Counted from the stretch's first letter, positions 35,412 to 45,171 are shown. The stretch is DNA of 64,000 bases from Jeotgalibacillus marinus (GCF_040801915.1 NZ_JBFMIA010000001.1:186001-250000); one strand, 5' to 3'. Notes: a model not told the origin generated them from the sequence alone. Numbers and translations: made by a program.

Positions 35412-36747
35412 ATACAGTCAGCTCCTTTACAAAGATGTCAATTTCCTCTTTTGTACGTTGTTCCGTAACGGCTATAAGCATTTGATGCTCACGGTCTTCA
35501 AAGTCACGACCTAAATCATAACCGCCAATAAAACCTTTTTGTAAAAGTGCTTCATTAACATCTGAGACAGGGCGATCAAGCTTAATGACGAACTCATTGA
35601 ATGTGAAGCCTTCATCCATAATTTCAATACCAGCTGCTTTCAACTGTTGTTTTGCGTAATGTGCTTTTTGGAAGTTTTGTTGTGCAATTTCTTGAATACC
35701 TTTTTTCCCAAGCGCTGTCATCGCTACAGATGCAGCAAGAGCATTAAGTGCTTGGTTTGAACAAATATTTGATGTCGCTTTATCTCGACGAATATGTTGT
35801 TCACGTGCTTGAAGAGTTAACACATACCCGCGTTGTCCTTCATCATCAGTTGTTTCACCAATTAAACGCCCTGGAACTTTTCTCATAAGTTTTTTCGTTA
35901 CAGCAAAATAACCACAATGCGGACCACCAAAAGCTTGCGGAAGACCGAATGGCTGTGCATCTCCTACAACGATGTCAGCACCAAATTGACCCGGTGGTGT
36001 TAATGCGCCTAATGAAAGTGGATTGGATGACACAACAAACATCGATTTTACGTTATGTGTCAATGCTTCAATTTCATCAATGCGTTCGATGTGACCGAAA
36101 AAGTTCGGGTACTGAATCATAACAGCAGCCACATCATCTGAAAGAAGTTCTTGTAGCGAATCAAGATCTGTTACACCGTTTTTCTGAGGAACAGTCACGA
36201 CTTCAATATGTTGACCAGTTGCATAGGATTCCAAAACCGCTCTTGATTCAGGATTAACTGCTTCTGACACGAGTACTTTTTTACGACGCGTTTGACCTGC
36301 CGATAGCATGGCCGCTTCAGCGAAAGAAGTTCCCCCGTCATACATAGATGAATTAGCAACATCCATACCCGTTAATTCACAAAGCATCGTTTGAAATTCA
36401 AAGATCGCTTGAAGCTCACCTTGTGAAATTTCCGGCTGATACGGGGTATAGGCTGTGTAAAATTCAGAACGTGAGATCACATGATCAACGATTGTCGGCA
36501 TGTAGTGATCATATACTCCTGCTCCTAAGAAGGAAGCGTATTGCTTCGTGTCTAGGTTCTTATCAGCCATTAACATGAGTTCTTTTGTTAAAGCAGATTC
36601 CGATTTTGCTTGCTTAATGTTTAGTTCACCTTGAAAACGTACCTTTTCTGGAATATCTGAAAATAGTTCATCAACTGATTGTACGCCAATCACTTGCAAC
36701 ATATCTTTTTTATCTTGTTCGGTCATCGGTAGATATCGATGGTTCAT
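35404..36747 (-). CDS. gcvPA: Glycine dehydrogenase (decarboxylating) subunit 1
   Basis: 447 residues, partner half of the P-protein. Begins NHRYLPMTEQDKKDMLQVIG; contains YTPYQPEISQGELQAIFEFQ and REQHIRRDKATSNICSNQA. 26 bases after gcvT, with a GGGAG ribosome site. Confidence 0.97.
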   Translation of the reverse strand: MNHRYLPMTEQDKKDMLQVIGVQSVDELFSDIPEKVRFQGELNIKQAKSESALTKELMLMADKNLDTKQYASFLGAGVYDHYMPTIVDHVISRSEFYTAYTPYQPEISQGELQAIFEFQTMLCELTGMDVANSSMYDGGTSFAEAAMLSAGQTRRKKVLVSEAVNPESRAVLESYATGQHIEVVTVPQKNGVTDLDSLQELLSDDVAAVMIQYPNFFGHIERIDEIEALTHNVKSMFVVSSNPLSLGALTPPGQFGADIVVGDAQPFGLPQAFGGPHCGYFAVTKKLMRKVPGRLIGETTDDEGQRGYVLTLQAREQHIRRDKATSNICSNQALNALAASVAMTALGKKGIQEIAQQNFQKAHYAKQQLKAAGIEIMDEGFTFNEFVIKLDRPVSDVNEALLQKGFIGGYDLGRDFEDREHQMLIAVTEQRTKEEIDIFVKELTVYA

Positions 36748-36773
36748 AGGTGGATCTCCCTTCGCCCAAGGCT

Positions 36774-37877
36774 TTATTTTCTTTTATAAAATGGTGATTT
36801 TACGACTTCAGCCTTCACTTTCTTCCCTCTTATTTCAACAAACACTTCTTGTCCAATGGTTGCTAGTTCTTTTTTAATTAAAACGAACCCTATGTTTTTC
36901 TTAAGGGTTGGTGATTGCGTACCAGTCGTCACAAACCCAATTTCTTCTTCACCAACAAATACAGGGTACCCATTACGTGGAATGCCTCTATCAATCATTT
37001 CGATTCCTACAAGTTTTCGAGGTGCACCATTTTCTTTATGACCTTTAAGCACTTCTTGACCGATAAATGCTGCTTCTTTTTGTGGACGAACAGCAAAGCC
37101 AATTCCCGCTTCAATTGGAGAAATCGTAGATGAAAGCTCTTGTCCATATAATGCAAGCTTCGCTTCAAATCGTAATGTGTCACGTGCACCTAATCCACAT
37201 GGCACAAGTCCATCTTCCTTACCTGCTTGGAGCAAATCTGTCCATACTGTTGGTGCAAGGTCTGCTTGGCAATAAATTTCAAATCCATCTTCACCTGTGT
37301 AACCAGTTCGCGATACAAGAGCTGATACGTTGTTGATGTGGACCTCATTTTGGAAATGAAAAAATGAGATTTCCGCTAAGTTTGTATCCGTTAAGCGTTG
37401 CAAAATTCGTTCTGCATTTGGCCCTTGGATTGCGAGTTGTGCGATTTCAGTAGAAATATTTTTCACTTGTACATCTTCATTTACATGCTCAAGTAACCAA
37501 GCTACATCTTTATCAATATTTGAAGCGTTAATGACAAGTAGATAGTGATCTTCTTTTAAGCGATACACAAGAAGATCATCGACTGTACCACCGTCTTCAT
37601 AACACATAGCTGTATAAAGCGCTTCATTATCATTTAATTTTGATACATCATTTGTCATCATTTTCTGAAGGTAGCTAAGACTGTCTTTCCCTCTTACATC
37701 GACCTCACCCATGTGAGATACATCAAAAAGACCTGCTTTTGTTCGAACTGCTTCATGCTCTTCTTTAATACTTGAAAATTGAACTGGTAAATCCCAGCCT
37801 CCAAAATCAATCGTTTTTCCACCTGATTGTTTATAAAGATCGAATAATGGTGTTTTTTTCAATAATGAGATAGACAC
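36774..37877 (-). CDS. gcvT: Glycine cleavage system T protein (aminomethyltransferase)
   Basis: 367 residues. Transfers the methylene group from GcvH to THF. FDVSHMGEVDVRG, ALYTAMCYEDGGTVDDLLVY and RTGYTGEDGFEIY are present. GTG start at 37877 with AGGGG seven bases upstream. First gene of gcvT-gcvPA-gcvPB, behind a glycine riboswitch. Confidence 0.97.
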   Translation of the reverse strand: MSISLLKKTPLFDLYKQSGGKTIDFGGWDLPVQFSSIKEEHEAVRTKAGLFDVSHMGEVDVRGKDSLSYLQKMMTNDVSKLNDNEALYTAMCYEDGGTVDDLLVYRLKEDHYLLVINASNIDKDVAWLLEHVNEDVQVKNISTEIAQLAIQGPNAERILQRLTDTNLAEISFFHFQNEVHINNVSALVSRTGYTGEDGFEIYCQADLAPTVWTDLLQAGKEDGLVPCGLGARDTLRFEAKLALYGQELSSTISPIEAGIGFAVRPQKEAAFIGQEVLKGHKENGAPRKLVGIEMIDRGIPRNGYPVFVGEEEIGFVTTGTQSPTLKKNIGFVLIKKELATIGQEVFVEIRGKKVKAEVVKSPFYKRK

Positions 37878-37928
37878 ATGATTTCCCCTTCCATTTTGTT
37901 TTTGTTCAAAGATGCCCTATACACATAC

Positions 37929-38145
37929 AAAAAAGGACAGGGATGACCCTTTAAAAATAAGGGATCCCTGTCCTTTTCACCTGAAAGTTTACCATAATGG
38001 CTTTCCTCTTTGGTGGCTTCGTAAACGAAACACTCTCCAGAGTAGCGTCCAACAAGAGTCTTTTTGCCTGAGAGATTCACATCACATGATGCTTGCTCCT
38101 TCGGCGTCCATAAATGGATCTCTCCCCTTGTTTTCATTCGCTCAT
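37929..38145 (-). promoter_or_regulatory. Tandem glycine riboswitch with expression-platform terminator
   Basis: Upstream of gcvT on the minus strand. Aptamer 1 (about 38135-38055) shows AAGGGGAGAGA, CGCCGAAGGAGCAAG and AATCTCTCAGGCAAAAAG. Aptamer 2 (about 38060-37975) shows GACGCTACTCTGGAGAGTG, CCACCAAAGAGG and AACTTTCAGGTGAAAAGG. A strong hairpin (37935-37974) with a T-run is the terminator half of the switch. Order and motifs match the B. subtilis gcvT leader; glycine should turn the operon on. Confidence 0.93.
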
Positions 38146-38383
38146 ATTTGTAATGATTATTGGACATACTATGAACAACAAATTACTTTTCTACAGAAGT
38201 GTTCTTATTTATTTTGTTTTTTGTTTGAATCTATCTTTATCCTATCATTATTTCTAATTTTATGGCAATGGTTTTTTATTCTGAATTTAAAGATTTCTCA
38301 GATTTACTAGTCATTTAAATAAACAACATCTTAAAGATGAAAAAATTGTGTTTTTTTAGATTATTTTTCAATTGAAAGGTTTG

Positions 38384-40024
38384 ATGATTTTGAGACACTC
38401 ATTATGTTTTCAAGATTCTGCATGGCCAACACATTTTCTTCAATGGTTGCAATCAGATAAACAGTCATATGACTCTACCCTTTTACATCATTCCATTAGC
38501 GATAAAAAAGAACAACGACTCTATCCCGCCCGTACACTTTCATGTTTAAAAGAACTTCCACATTTAACTCTCTACCCTCATCAACTCAATGCAGCATCAA
38601 AAGTCGTGTTTGACTTAGGGGGACGAGCGTTACTTGCCGATGAAGTGGGGCTAGGAAAAACAATTGAAGCTGGATTAATCTTAAAAGAATATATTGTAAG
38701 AGGGCATGTATCGAACGCTCTAATTCTTGTTCCATCCTCTTTGGCAGGTCAATGGCAACAAGAACTGTCGAATCATTTTGGATTGAGCACGATCATTCAT
38801 AAAGGTAAAAAAGAATGGCGACAAGCTCCTATTACCATCTCAACCATCGATTTGTTAAAGCGACCACCTTTAAGAGAGCAAATTGAAGCATGTCACTATG
38901 ATTTAGTCATTGTAGACGAAGCACATAAATTAACAAACCCTAAAACGTTAAATCATCAGTTCATTCGTTCATTATCTAAAAGCTATTGTTTATTTTTAAC
39001 CGCTACTCCAATACAAAATCGCTCAGAGGACCTATATCATTTATCTACGTTACTTCGACCTGGTTTATTGGGGACACTACATGATTTTAGAGATGCCTGT
39101 AAAGATGAACAAGAGAAAGACAAACTAAAAGAAAAAATAAATGAATTCATGATCAGAACTCGCAGAAAAGAAACCGATATCGCTTGGACTAAACGAACCA
39201 TTCAAGTCGAATGGATTGATCAGTTACCCTACGAACAAAAATTGTATGGAGCTGTCGAAAAATTTTATCATGAACAAAAGGAAGCGAATCTCCATGCCTT
39301 TTCTCACATTACTCTTTTAAAACAAGGATGTAGCTCGATTATTGCTTTATTAAAAGCACTTAATCGAGAAGAAAATAAAGAACTAAGCAGTAATCTAGGA
39401 GTAAATCTCAATGTTACTCCTGATCAGCTAGTCTCGGCAAAAGCACAGAGAATCCTTTCTTTCATTCAACAAACAGACGAAAAAGTCATCGTGTTCACAC
39501 AATACCGTGCAACACAGCTTTACTTAAGTTGGTTTTTAAAAGAACATCAGATAACGTCTGTGCCGTTTCGTGGTGGTTTCAAAAAAGGAAAAAAACAATG
39601 GATGACGGATTTATTTAGAGAAAAAGCACAAGTATTAATTGCTACAGAAGCTGGATCAGAGGGGTTAAACCTTCAGTTTTGTCGCTATATGATTCATGCA
39701 GATATACCATGGAATCCGATGAAGCTTGAACAACGAATTGGTCGTATTCACCGGATCGGTCAACAAGAAGATGTGGAAGTTATTTATTTACTTAATCGGA
39801 ATACGATTGAAGAACGAATATGGCATATCCTTCAAGAAAAAGTTTCGCTATTCCGTTACATTATTGGTGAACATGACGACTTATTGTCATCAACAACTAC
39901 TAATGAAATGAACCGTTATTTAAAAGATGCATTTCTTCATTCTAGATCTGAAAAAGAGATGAGATTAAAGTTAAACCAGCTTGAACATTTTTATAATATG
40001 AACCAAGTAGAGGGGGAGGCATAA
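38384..40024 (+). CDS. yqhH: SNF2-family helicase YqhH
   Basis: About 546 residues from ATG 38384 (AAAGG four bases upstream; an in-frame TTG at 38372 is another option). Helicase motif I DEVGLGKTIEAGLIL, DEAH box VIVDEAHKL, motif III LTATPIQN, and C-terminal motifs EAGSEGLNLQFC and QRIGRIHRIGQ. RapA-like ATPase of unknown role. Divergent from the gcv operon and coupled to yqhG. Confidence 0.92.
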   Translation: MILRHSLCFQDSAWPTHFLQWLQSDKQSYDSTLLHHSISDKKEQRLYPARTLSCLKELPHLTLYPHQLNAASKVVFDLGGRALLADEVGLGKTIEAGLILKEYIVRGHVSNALILVPSSLAGQWQQELSNHFGLSTIIHKGKKEWRQAPITISTIDLLKRPPLREQIEACHYDLVIVDEAHKLTNPKTLNHQFIRSLSKSYCLFLTATPIQNRSEDLYHLSTLLRPGLLGTLHDFRDACKDEQEKDKLKEKINEFMIRTRRKETDIAWTKRTIQVEWIDQLPYEQKLYGAVEKFYHEQKEANLHAFSHITLLKQGCSSIIALLKALNREENKELSSNLGVNLNVTPDQLVSAKAQRILSFIQQTDEKVIVFTQYRATQLYLSWFLKEHQITSVPFRGGFKKGKKQWMTDLFREKAQVLIATEAGSEGLNLQFCRYMIHADIPWNPMKLEQRIGRIHRIGQQEDVEVIYLLNRNTIEERIWHILQEKVSLFRYIIGEHDDLLSSTTTNEMNRYLKDAFLHSRSEKEMRLKLNQLEHFYNMNQVEGEA

Positions 40025-40785
40025 TGGAAAACGCGATTCAGTGGGAACTCGTTCATCGCTATTTAGAGCTTAAAGGGGTACATGCTACAAAAGGAGCCTC
40101 CCAATCATTGCTTCATTTAACAGAGGAATTGGATCGAAAATTTATGAATCGTCCATTTTACTGGCATTATCGGGATGCAACCAACCAAGTTGGCGAGCCA
40201 ATGACCGTTACGTTAATTAAGCAAAACATGGAACCCATGCCTGGTAACGCAATTATCGCATCTACGTTAAATCCTATTTATCGGCAGCTCGTTGAAGCCG
40301 CACATGCCGAAGCCAGCTGGTACAAAGCATATGAAGCACCTCAGAATTTTTCTCAAAATCATGCTCCTCTTTATCCGTGGATCCTCATTCAAGGCGTCCT
40401 TACAATGGACCCTCCTGGTGCAGCTTCTTATTGGAAAGAAGCTGCGATTTCCTTGACCACTGGGAGAGTTCAAACGGGTGATGATCTTTTTGAAAGTCGC
40501 ACATTGCAATCGAATTTACCAGATTACCATTTTACAGTCGCACCAATCATTCAATTTGAACGGGCGATCGAAACACTGCTCTTGGAACTTGAACAATCTG
40601 GTGAAAAACAGTATGAAGAAGATCTACTACGTGTACGTAATCAATACGAAACTAAGATTTCATTGAATGAAACAATGAAAAATACCGAAGGTTTGCGCGA
40701 TCTTCAAACACATACTGAAATGTACAAAGTAAAGCTTAGATTTGACCAACCCTTAGGAGGAATCGTTTATTTACAGCACCCCTAA
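40024..40785 (+). CDS. yqhG: Conserved protein YqhG
   Basis: 253 residues. Starts within the yqhH stop (TAATG), so the two are translationally coupled; the pairing is conserved in Bacillus, suggesting a joint function. Sequence such as ELDRKFMNRPFYWHYRD is typical of YqhG; no catalytic motif is recognised. Overlaps the end of convergent aroK by four bases. Confidence 0.85.
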   Translation: MENAIQWELVHRYLELKGVHATKGASQSLLHLTEELDRKFMNRPFYWHYRDATNQVGEPMTVTLIKQNMEPMPGNAIIASTLNPIYRQLVEAAHAEASWYKAYEAPQNFSQNHAPLYPWILIQGVLTMDPPGAASYWKEAAISLTTGRVQTGDDLFESRTLQSNLPDYHFTVAPIIQFERAIETLLLELEQSGEKQYEEDLLRVRNQYETKISLNETMKNTEGLRDLQTHTEMYKVKLRFDQPLGGIVYLQHP

Positions 40786-41288
40786 GTAGTTAACTTGACT
40801 ATAATTTCATCAAGTGTATCTTCAACAGAACGTTTAGAAACAGAAACAATGAGATCAGCTGCTTCTCGGTACACAATGTCGCGTTGGTTAAACACTTGTT
40901 CAAGAGAAGCTGCTGTATTATTCATTACGAGTGGTCGATTACCATCACCCGTAATTCGTTCATACAGTTCCTCAAAAGGAGCATTCAGATAAATCACAGT
41001 TCCATTCTTTTTCATCCATCGTCCCGTGTCTTGAAAATACAAAACACCACCGCCTGTTGAGATGACTTTTTCACCTTTTACTGCTTTAAGAACTTGCGCC
41101 TCAGCTGCTCTAAAATAAGGCTCACCCAACTCCTCAAAAATAGCTGGAATCTGCTTTTTTTCAGACAAGACAATTTCTGTGTCTAAATCGATGTATTCAC
41201 GATTTAATTTCCTGGCAAGCTCTAATCCTACTGTTGATTTACCAGCGCCCATATAGCCAATTAATATTACATGGTTATTTTCATTCAT
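40782..41288 (-). CDS. aroK: Shikimate kinase
   Basis: 168 residues from ATG 41288 (GGAGGAATTAAG immediately upstream); the open frame extends further but into comGG. P-loop GYMGAGKSTVG, substrate site DLDTEI...GEPYFRAAE, STGGGVLY and RPLV. Phosphorylates shikimate in aromatic amino acid synthesis. Reads on from the comG operon with a 16-base gap. Confidence 0.95.
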   Translation of the reverse strand: MNENNHVILIGYMGAGKSTVGLELARKLNREYIDLDTEIVLSEKKQIPAIFEELGEPYFRAAEAQVLKAVKGEKVISTGGGVLYFQDTGRWMKKNGTVIYLNAPFEELYERITGDGNRPLVMNNTAASLEQVFNQRDIVYREAADLIVSVSKRSVEDTLDEIIVKLTT

Positions 41289-41304
41289 CTTAATTCCTCC
41301 GTTT

Positions 41305-41664
41305 TTAGAATTCGTTGTCATTATATACGAACGTTGTGGGAAAATACGATACTCCGTGCAAAGTTGGTGTAAGTAACACACTTTTCTGATCAAGATATTG
41401 AAACTTCACGTGTCCGTTTGAAAAGTGAATTACACCTTGTGGCTCATGATTCTCCATTACTTTTATCGCAGCTAATTCAACCATTACTCCTTTTTCATAA
41501 TACTGTCCAATCGTTTCGTAGTGCTTGGTTTGATCCATACTCGCGGTTAGGAGTACAGCAACCATAGCCAGTACAACTGTAAAAAGCAAGAGAACAGGCA
41601 GCATAATGCTTCCTGTCTGTGATGACAGCAGCGTCAATAATTTGCGCTTTTTTTGTTGTACCAT
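41305..41664 (-). CDS. comGG: Competence minor pseudopilin ComGG
   Basis: 119 residues with an N-terminal hydrophobic helix (about 17-42) after a short basic leader, and a small C-terminal domain. Last comG gene, assigned by position and size. Its first 170 bases overlap the comGF frame. Confidence 0.75.
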   Translation of the reverse strand: MVQQKKRKLLTLLSSQTGSIMLPVLLLFTVVLAMVAVLLTASMDQTKHYETIGQYYEKGVMVELAAIKVMENHEPQGVIHFSNGHVKFQYLDQKSVLLTPTLHGVSYFPTTFVYNDNEF

Positions 41665-42082
41665 TTTGAAATAATACCTCCAATTGTAGCAAAGTGTCTT
41701 GTAAAGAAAAGGAGATTGATTGAATAGAAGTTAAATAAACTTCATGACCCGCACCGTTCACCTGTCTTCGTAATAATGAACCGTAAGAAGAAAACAGGAT
41801 CGTATCTCCCTCTTTGCTTTTCAGTGTTAGTTTTTGTTGATCAATTTTTTCAATATCATGCTTTTCGACCTCTTTGCGAAATTGCATTAAAAACAAATCC
41901 CATTCAGCAGCGACAGATTCTTCTATACGTTCATTTGCTCCATGCAAACTTAAAAACAGGATGGGCATTAAGCTTGCTATCACTACCAACACGGATAAAC
42001 AAAACATAACTTCGATTAAGGTGAATCCTTTATTATTTCGTTTCACTGCATGTTTGTACGTTATTAAATGATCGAGTCTCAT
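41495..42082 (-). CDS. comGF: Competence minor pseudopilin ComGF
   Basis: About 195 residues from ATG 42082 (another ATG at 42103). Prepilin motif NNKG-FTLIEVMF with the conserved glutamate, then a long hydrophobic helix. Odd: B. subtilis ComGF has about 127 residues and ends near the comGG start; here the frame continues some 56 codons into comGG, giving a cysteine-rich tail unlike the rest. Confidence 0.82.
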   Translation of the reverse strand: MRLDHLITYKHAVKRNNKGFTLIEVMFCLSVLVVIASLMPILFLSLHGANERIEESVAAEWDLFLMQFRKEVEKHDIEKIDQQKLTLKSKEGDTILFSSYGSLLRRQVNGAGHEVYLTSIQSISFSLQDTLLQLEVLFQNGTTKKAQIIDAAVITDRKHYAACSLAFYSCTGYGCCTPNREYGSNQALRNDWTVL

Positions 42083-42350
42083 AATCCACACAAATCCTTT
42101 CATTTTCCTCCCATATTAAGTGAAATGTAATGCCTTCTCGCTCGATCGGTTGGTAAGAAGCTTGTCCTGTAACACGAATCCTCTGTATTTGTTCGTACAA
42201 TACTACCCACGAGGTAGCTCTATCTTTGGATTCTTCTACTTTACTAACCACATTTAGCAGAAGAGGCAGGATGGAAAGACACAAAAATAAAATGCACGTT
42301 AACGCTAACACCGCTTCATAAACAGCGAAACCATCACTATTTTTCAACAT
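42033..42350 (-). CDS. comGE: Competence minor pseudopilin ComGE
   Basis: 105 residues. NSDG-FAVYEAVLAL is a prepilin-type N-terminus with glutamate at mature position 5, followed by a membrane helix. Overlaps comGD and comGF. Confidence 0.82.
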   Translation of the reverse strand: MLKNSDGFAVYEAVLALTCILFLCLSILPLLLNVVSKVEESKDRATSWVVLYEQIQRIRVTGQASYQPIEREGITFHLIWEENERICVDYETRSFNNVQTCSETK

Positions 42351-42795
42351 AAAACCGTCCCTTCCCTAAATAGAAATGAACCGTATAAGGCTGTTCATTC
42401 ACTCTAAATCGAATGGCTCCAAAAGTTGACGTGCTGCCAGATGGCAGAAATCGAAATGTTAATAGCGTACTTGTTTCAAGCAATTCAACACTAAGTGGGA
42501 GCTCACGTTTTACGATCGTTCTTTCTTGTGTACCCGATCCGGTTAAAATGTGATATTGCTGTTCAAGGGGATAAAAGCGTAGACTTACATACCGTTCAGA
42601 CGTAATAGCCGTTAATTGCGCTTGGTATAAATCTTGAGTTAATTGCTGTTCAAACAAAAGGGATTCTTCCACAATGATCGAACGATAAATAAACTGAGCT
42701 GAAACGGTCACAATGACCGTTATCAGCAACAGTACAACCATCACTTCAATCATCGTAAATCCACGCAAATTAAGATATTTCAACAATTGTGACAT
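42337..42795 (-). CDS. comGD: Competence pseudopilin ComGD
   Basis: About 152 residues from ATG 42795. Leader then LRG-FTMIEVMVVLLLI prepilin motif, and a C-terminal beta-rich domain of the GspH type. Starts 26 bases inside the end of comGC. Confidence 0.88.
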   Translation of the reverse strand: MSQLLKYLNLRGFTMIEVMVVLLLITVIVTVSAQFIYRSIIVEESLLFEQQLTQDLYQAQLTAITSERYVSLRFYPLEQQYHILTGSGTQERTIVKRELPLSVELLETSTLLTFRFLPSGSTSTFGAIRFRVNEQPYTVHFYLGKGRFYVEK

Positions 42796-43105
42796 TACCG
42801 TTTGAATCAATTTCCAGCCCTCTCCCATCTGGACATGTCAATTCATCTTCTCTCAAATAACCCGAATTTTGCAGCTCCTCCATTGATTCTGGGACGGATT
42901 TCATCGACATACGATAAGACTCAACCTGAGCCTGAACCATTTGCTGAAAAGCCTGACAGCCCTTGCTGTTGATTTCACTACTTTGTTTTGAAATATTCGG
43001 TAAACTAACAACAAGTAGTATTGAGATAACAAGTAATACAATCACCATTTCTATTAAGGTAAAAGCACGATTATTTTGAATAATTTTTACTATTGTTTTT
43101 TTCAT
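42770..43105 (-). CDS. comGC: Major competence pseudopilin ComGC
   Basis: 111 residues from ATG 43105 (AGGAGG upstream). Forms the DNA-uptake pilus after ComC processing. Prepilin motif NNRA-FTLIEMVIVLLVI; the residue before the cleavage site is alanine rather than the usual glycine. Two cysteines (KGCQAF, ELTCPDG) can form the stabilising disulfide of this family. Confidence 0.92.
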   Translation of the reverse strand: MKKTIVKIIQNNRAFTLIEMVIVLLVISILLVVSLPNISKQSSEINSKGCQAFQQMVQAQVESYRMSMKSVPESMEELQNSGYLREDELTCPDGRGLEIDSNGNVTIVEIS

Positions 43106-43115
43106 TTTATTCCTC

Positions 43116-44180
43116 CTATATCGTTTGCATAAGTTGAAATGTTGGTAGCAAAATGATGAGATATGCACTGATAATCGCCACTCCAAGTAGTAAAAACAAG
43201 CATGGCTGAATAAACACCAGTATTTTTGTTGTTCGTTCTTCTAAAGAAGCCAGACAATAGTTGCTGTAAAATTGCCACTCTTCCTCAAGTCGTCCATTTT
43301 CTTCTCCATGGTGGGTAATTCGTTTTAATTCGTCCGTTATATATGGAAGCTGCAATAATGTTTGGTGCATAGTCTGTCCTCTCTCTAATTCACCACTCAT
43401 AAAGGCAGCCATGTCATGGTACAGTTTTCGGTAGGGTTGCGCCATAAACGTTTGGAGCATTGCTTGAATGGACATCCCACCTTTTAAAAGATGGGATGCT
43501 TCACGAGAAAAAACATAGCTATGATAATGCTGTACATAATAACCAATGACTGGTACAGCAGATAATTTGGACCACCGCTCATGTGGATCAAGGTTCCGCA
43601 TGAATACGATAATCAACAGTCCAATAAAGATAAAAATAAGCCAAACAAAAAACATAATAAAGGGGAGTTGGTTAAAAAATGATGAAATCCATCTAACAAA
43701 TCCGGAGGAATTTTGACCAATGGTTGCGTACAATGTGGTGAAACGAGGCAATAGGTAGAAGTTTAACACCATGACAATGACAACAAATAGTAGCGACAAA
43801 AAAATGGGATAGTACAGCAGTCCAACTAAGCGTTTCATTTCTCGCCTTCTATGCTGGAGTAAGGTAGATGTTTCAAGCAACGTTTCTTCAACATTGCCGT
43901 AGCGTTCTGCGAAATAAATGTGCAGGCAGACAAACGAAGGAAAACCAAGCTTCTTTAAGGTGTCACTTAACGACTGTCCATTTAAAAAATCTTCTATCAC
44001 ATCTTGATGCAAGCCCTCTAAATGTTTTTTTTGGTTCAACAAAAGAAATTCAATCGCATTTTTAAGGGGATAACCGTGCGCTTTCAACTCACCCAATCGT
44101 TTTAGGAATGTTCCCTGTTCGTTGCGATGAATCGTTTGCTTCGTGTTCCATCCACCGAAGATACTCTTCATTTGAGACAT
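43116..44180 (-). CDS. comGB: Competence pilus platform protein ComGB
   Basis: 354 residues, GspF/PilC family, with two T2SF domains (about 20-140 and 220-345) and three membrane helices. Its first 92 bases overlap the comGA end; no ribosome site is strong, so the exact start (44180 or 44171) is uncertain. Confidence 0.92.
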   Translation of the reverse strand: MSQMKSIFGGWNTKQTIHRNEQGTFLKRLGELKAHGYPLKNAIEFLLLNQKKHLEGLHQDVIEDFLNGQSLSDTLKKLGFPSFVCLHIYFAERYGNVEETLLETSTLLQHRRREMKRLVGLLYYPIFLSLLFVVIVMVLNFYLLPRFTTLYATIGQNSSGFVRWISSFFNQLPFIMFFVWLIFIFIGLLIIVFMRNLDPHERWSKLSAVPVIGYYVQHYHSYVFSREASHLLKGGMSIQAMLQTFMAQPYRKLYHDMAAFMSGELERGQTMHQTLLQLPYITDELKRITHHGEENGRLEEEWQFYSNYCLASLEERTTKILVFIQPCLFLLLGVAIISAYLIILLPTFQLMQTI

Positions 44181-45171
44181 ACCCTAGTGCAACCCCCTTT
44201 ACCATCAATTGATTTAAAGTAACATGTGACGATAAATGGTTGGATTGATAAAAGATTTGTTGTAACTCTCGACCTGTAATAAGTTCAAAGATTGATGCAC
44301 GACGAGCCGAAGACTGCTTTTCATTTATTTTGACGAGCCTTTGCCCTGTTACACCAATGAGCGTTTGTTTGAGTTCTTCCATTGTCACGCCTAAATCAAG
44401 CATGCGATAGATAGCTCCTTCAGCGTCTTTCGCATGAAGAGTCGATAAAACTAGGTGCCCACTAAGTGCAGCTCTTGCAGCTATTTTTGCTGTTTCTGCA
44501 TCACGAATCTCGCCTACAATAATAATGTCTGGGTCATGGCGCAAAACAGCGCGTAGTCCTGTCGCATACGTGATGCCCGCTCGCTCATTAATTTGCACTT
44601 GTAAAACATGATCTTGTAACCGTTCTATCGGATCTTCTAAAGTGATAATGTTGCGATTGAGGTGAGTAGCGCAGTAATGAATGAGGGAATACAAAGTTGT
44701 GGATTTCCCACTTCCAGTCGGCCCTGTAAACAGGAGCAACCCGTGAGAATAACGAACAAGAGATAATAGTTGTTTGGCTGAGCGGGAGAACAATGAAAGC
44801 TTTTCAATTGGAATTGATAAAGATTGTGGAAGTAGTCGTAATACGAGGCTTTCTTTGAATGAGGCTGCTGGAAGTGTGGAAATACGGAGTGACATAACTT
44901 CTTCATTAACGATTGTATCAAATGAACCACTTTGAGGCTTACGCTTATCACCAATGTCTAAAGATGCTTTAAATTTATAATGTGAGACTAACCTTTCACC
45001 GGTGACCGCTGACAGGGAACGATAATGAACTAACTCTCCTTGAATCCTAAATTGAATGAGCATCTCCTCTCCTCTTGGAATTAAATGAATATCTGAGCAA
45101 TTTCGTTTGTGAGCTTCTGCAAGTAAACGGCTTGCATACCGCTCTGCTCCAAATGACATAAATCGTTTCAC
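44089..45171 (-). CDS. comGA: Competence pilus assembly ATPase ComGA
   Basis: 360 residues, GspE/PilT-type ATPase powering pseudopilus assembly. Walker A TGPTGSGKSTTLYS, Asp box region TLEDPIE, Walker B IIIVGEIRDAETA and His box STLHAKD. AAGGATGTG precedes the ATG. First gene of comGA-GG-aroK. Confidence 0.95.
   Translation of the reverse strand: MKRFMSFGAERYASRLLAEAHKRNCSDIHLIPRGEEMLIQFRIQGELVHYRSLSAVTGERLVSHYKFKASLDIGDKRKPQSGSFDTIVNEEVMSLRISTLPAASFKESLVLRLLPQSLSIPIEKLSLFSRSAKQLLSLVRYSHGLLLFTGPTGSGKSTTLYSLIHYCATHLNRNIITLEDPIERLQDHVLQVQINERAGITYATGLRAVLRHDPDIIIVGEIRDAETAKIAARAALSGHLVLSTLHAKDAEGAIYRMLDLGVTMEELKQTLIGVTGQRLVKINEKQSSARRASIFELITGRELQQIFYQSNHLSSHVTLNQLMVKGVALGYVSNEEYLRWMEHEANDSSQRTGNIPKTIG

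Noticed and set aside
37859..38310. Frames of 102 and 132 codons across the gcvT leader
   Set aside because: Both lie over the glycine riboswitch, whose structure explains the sequence.
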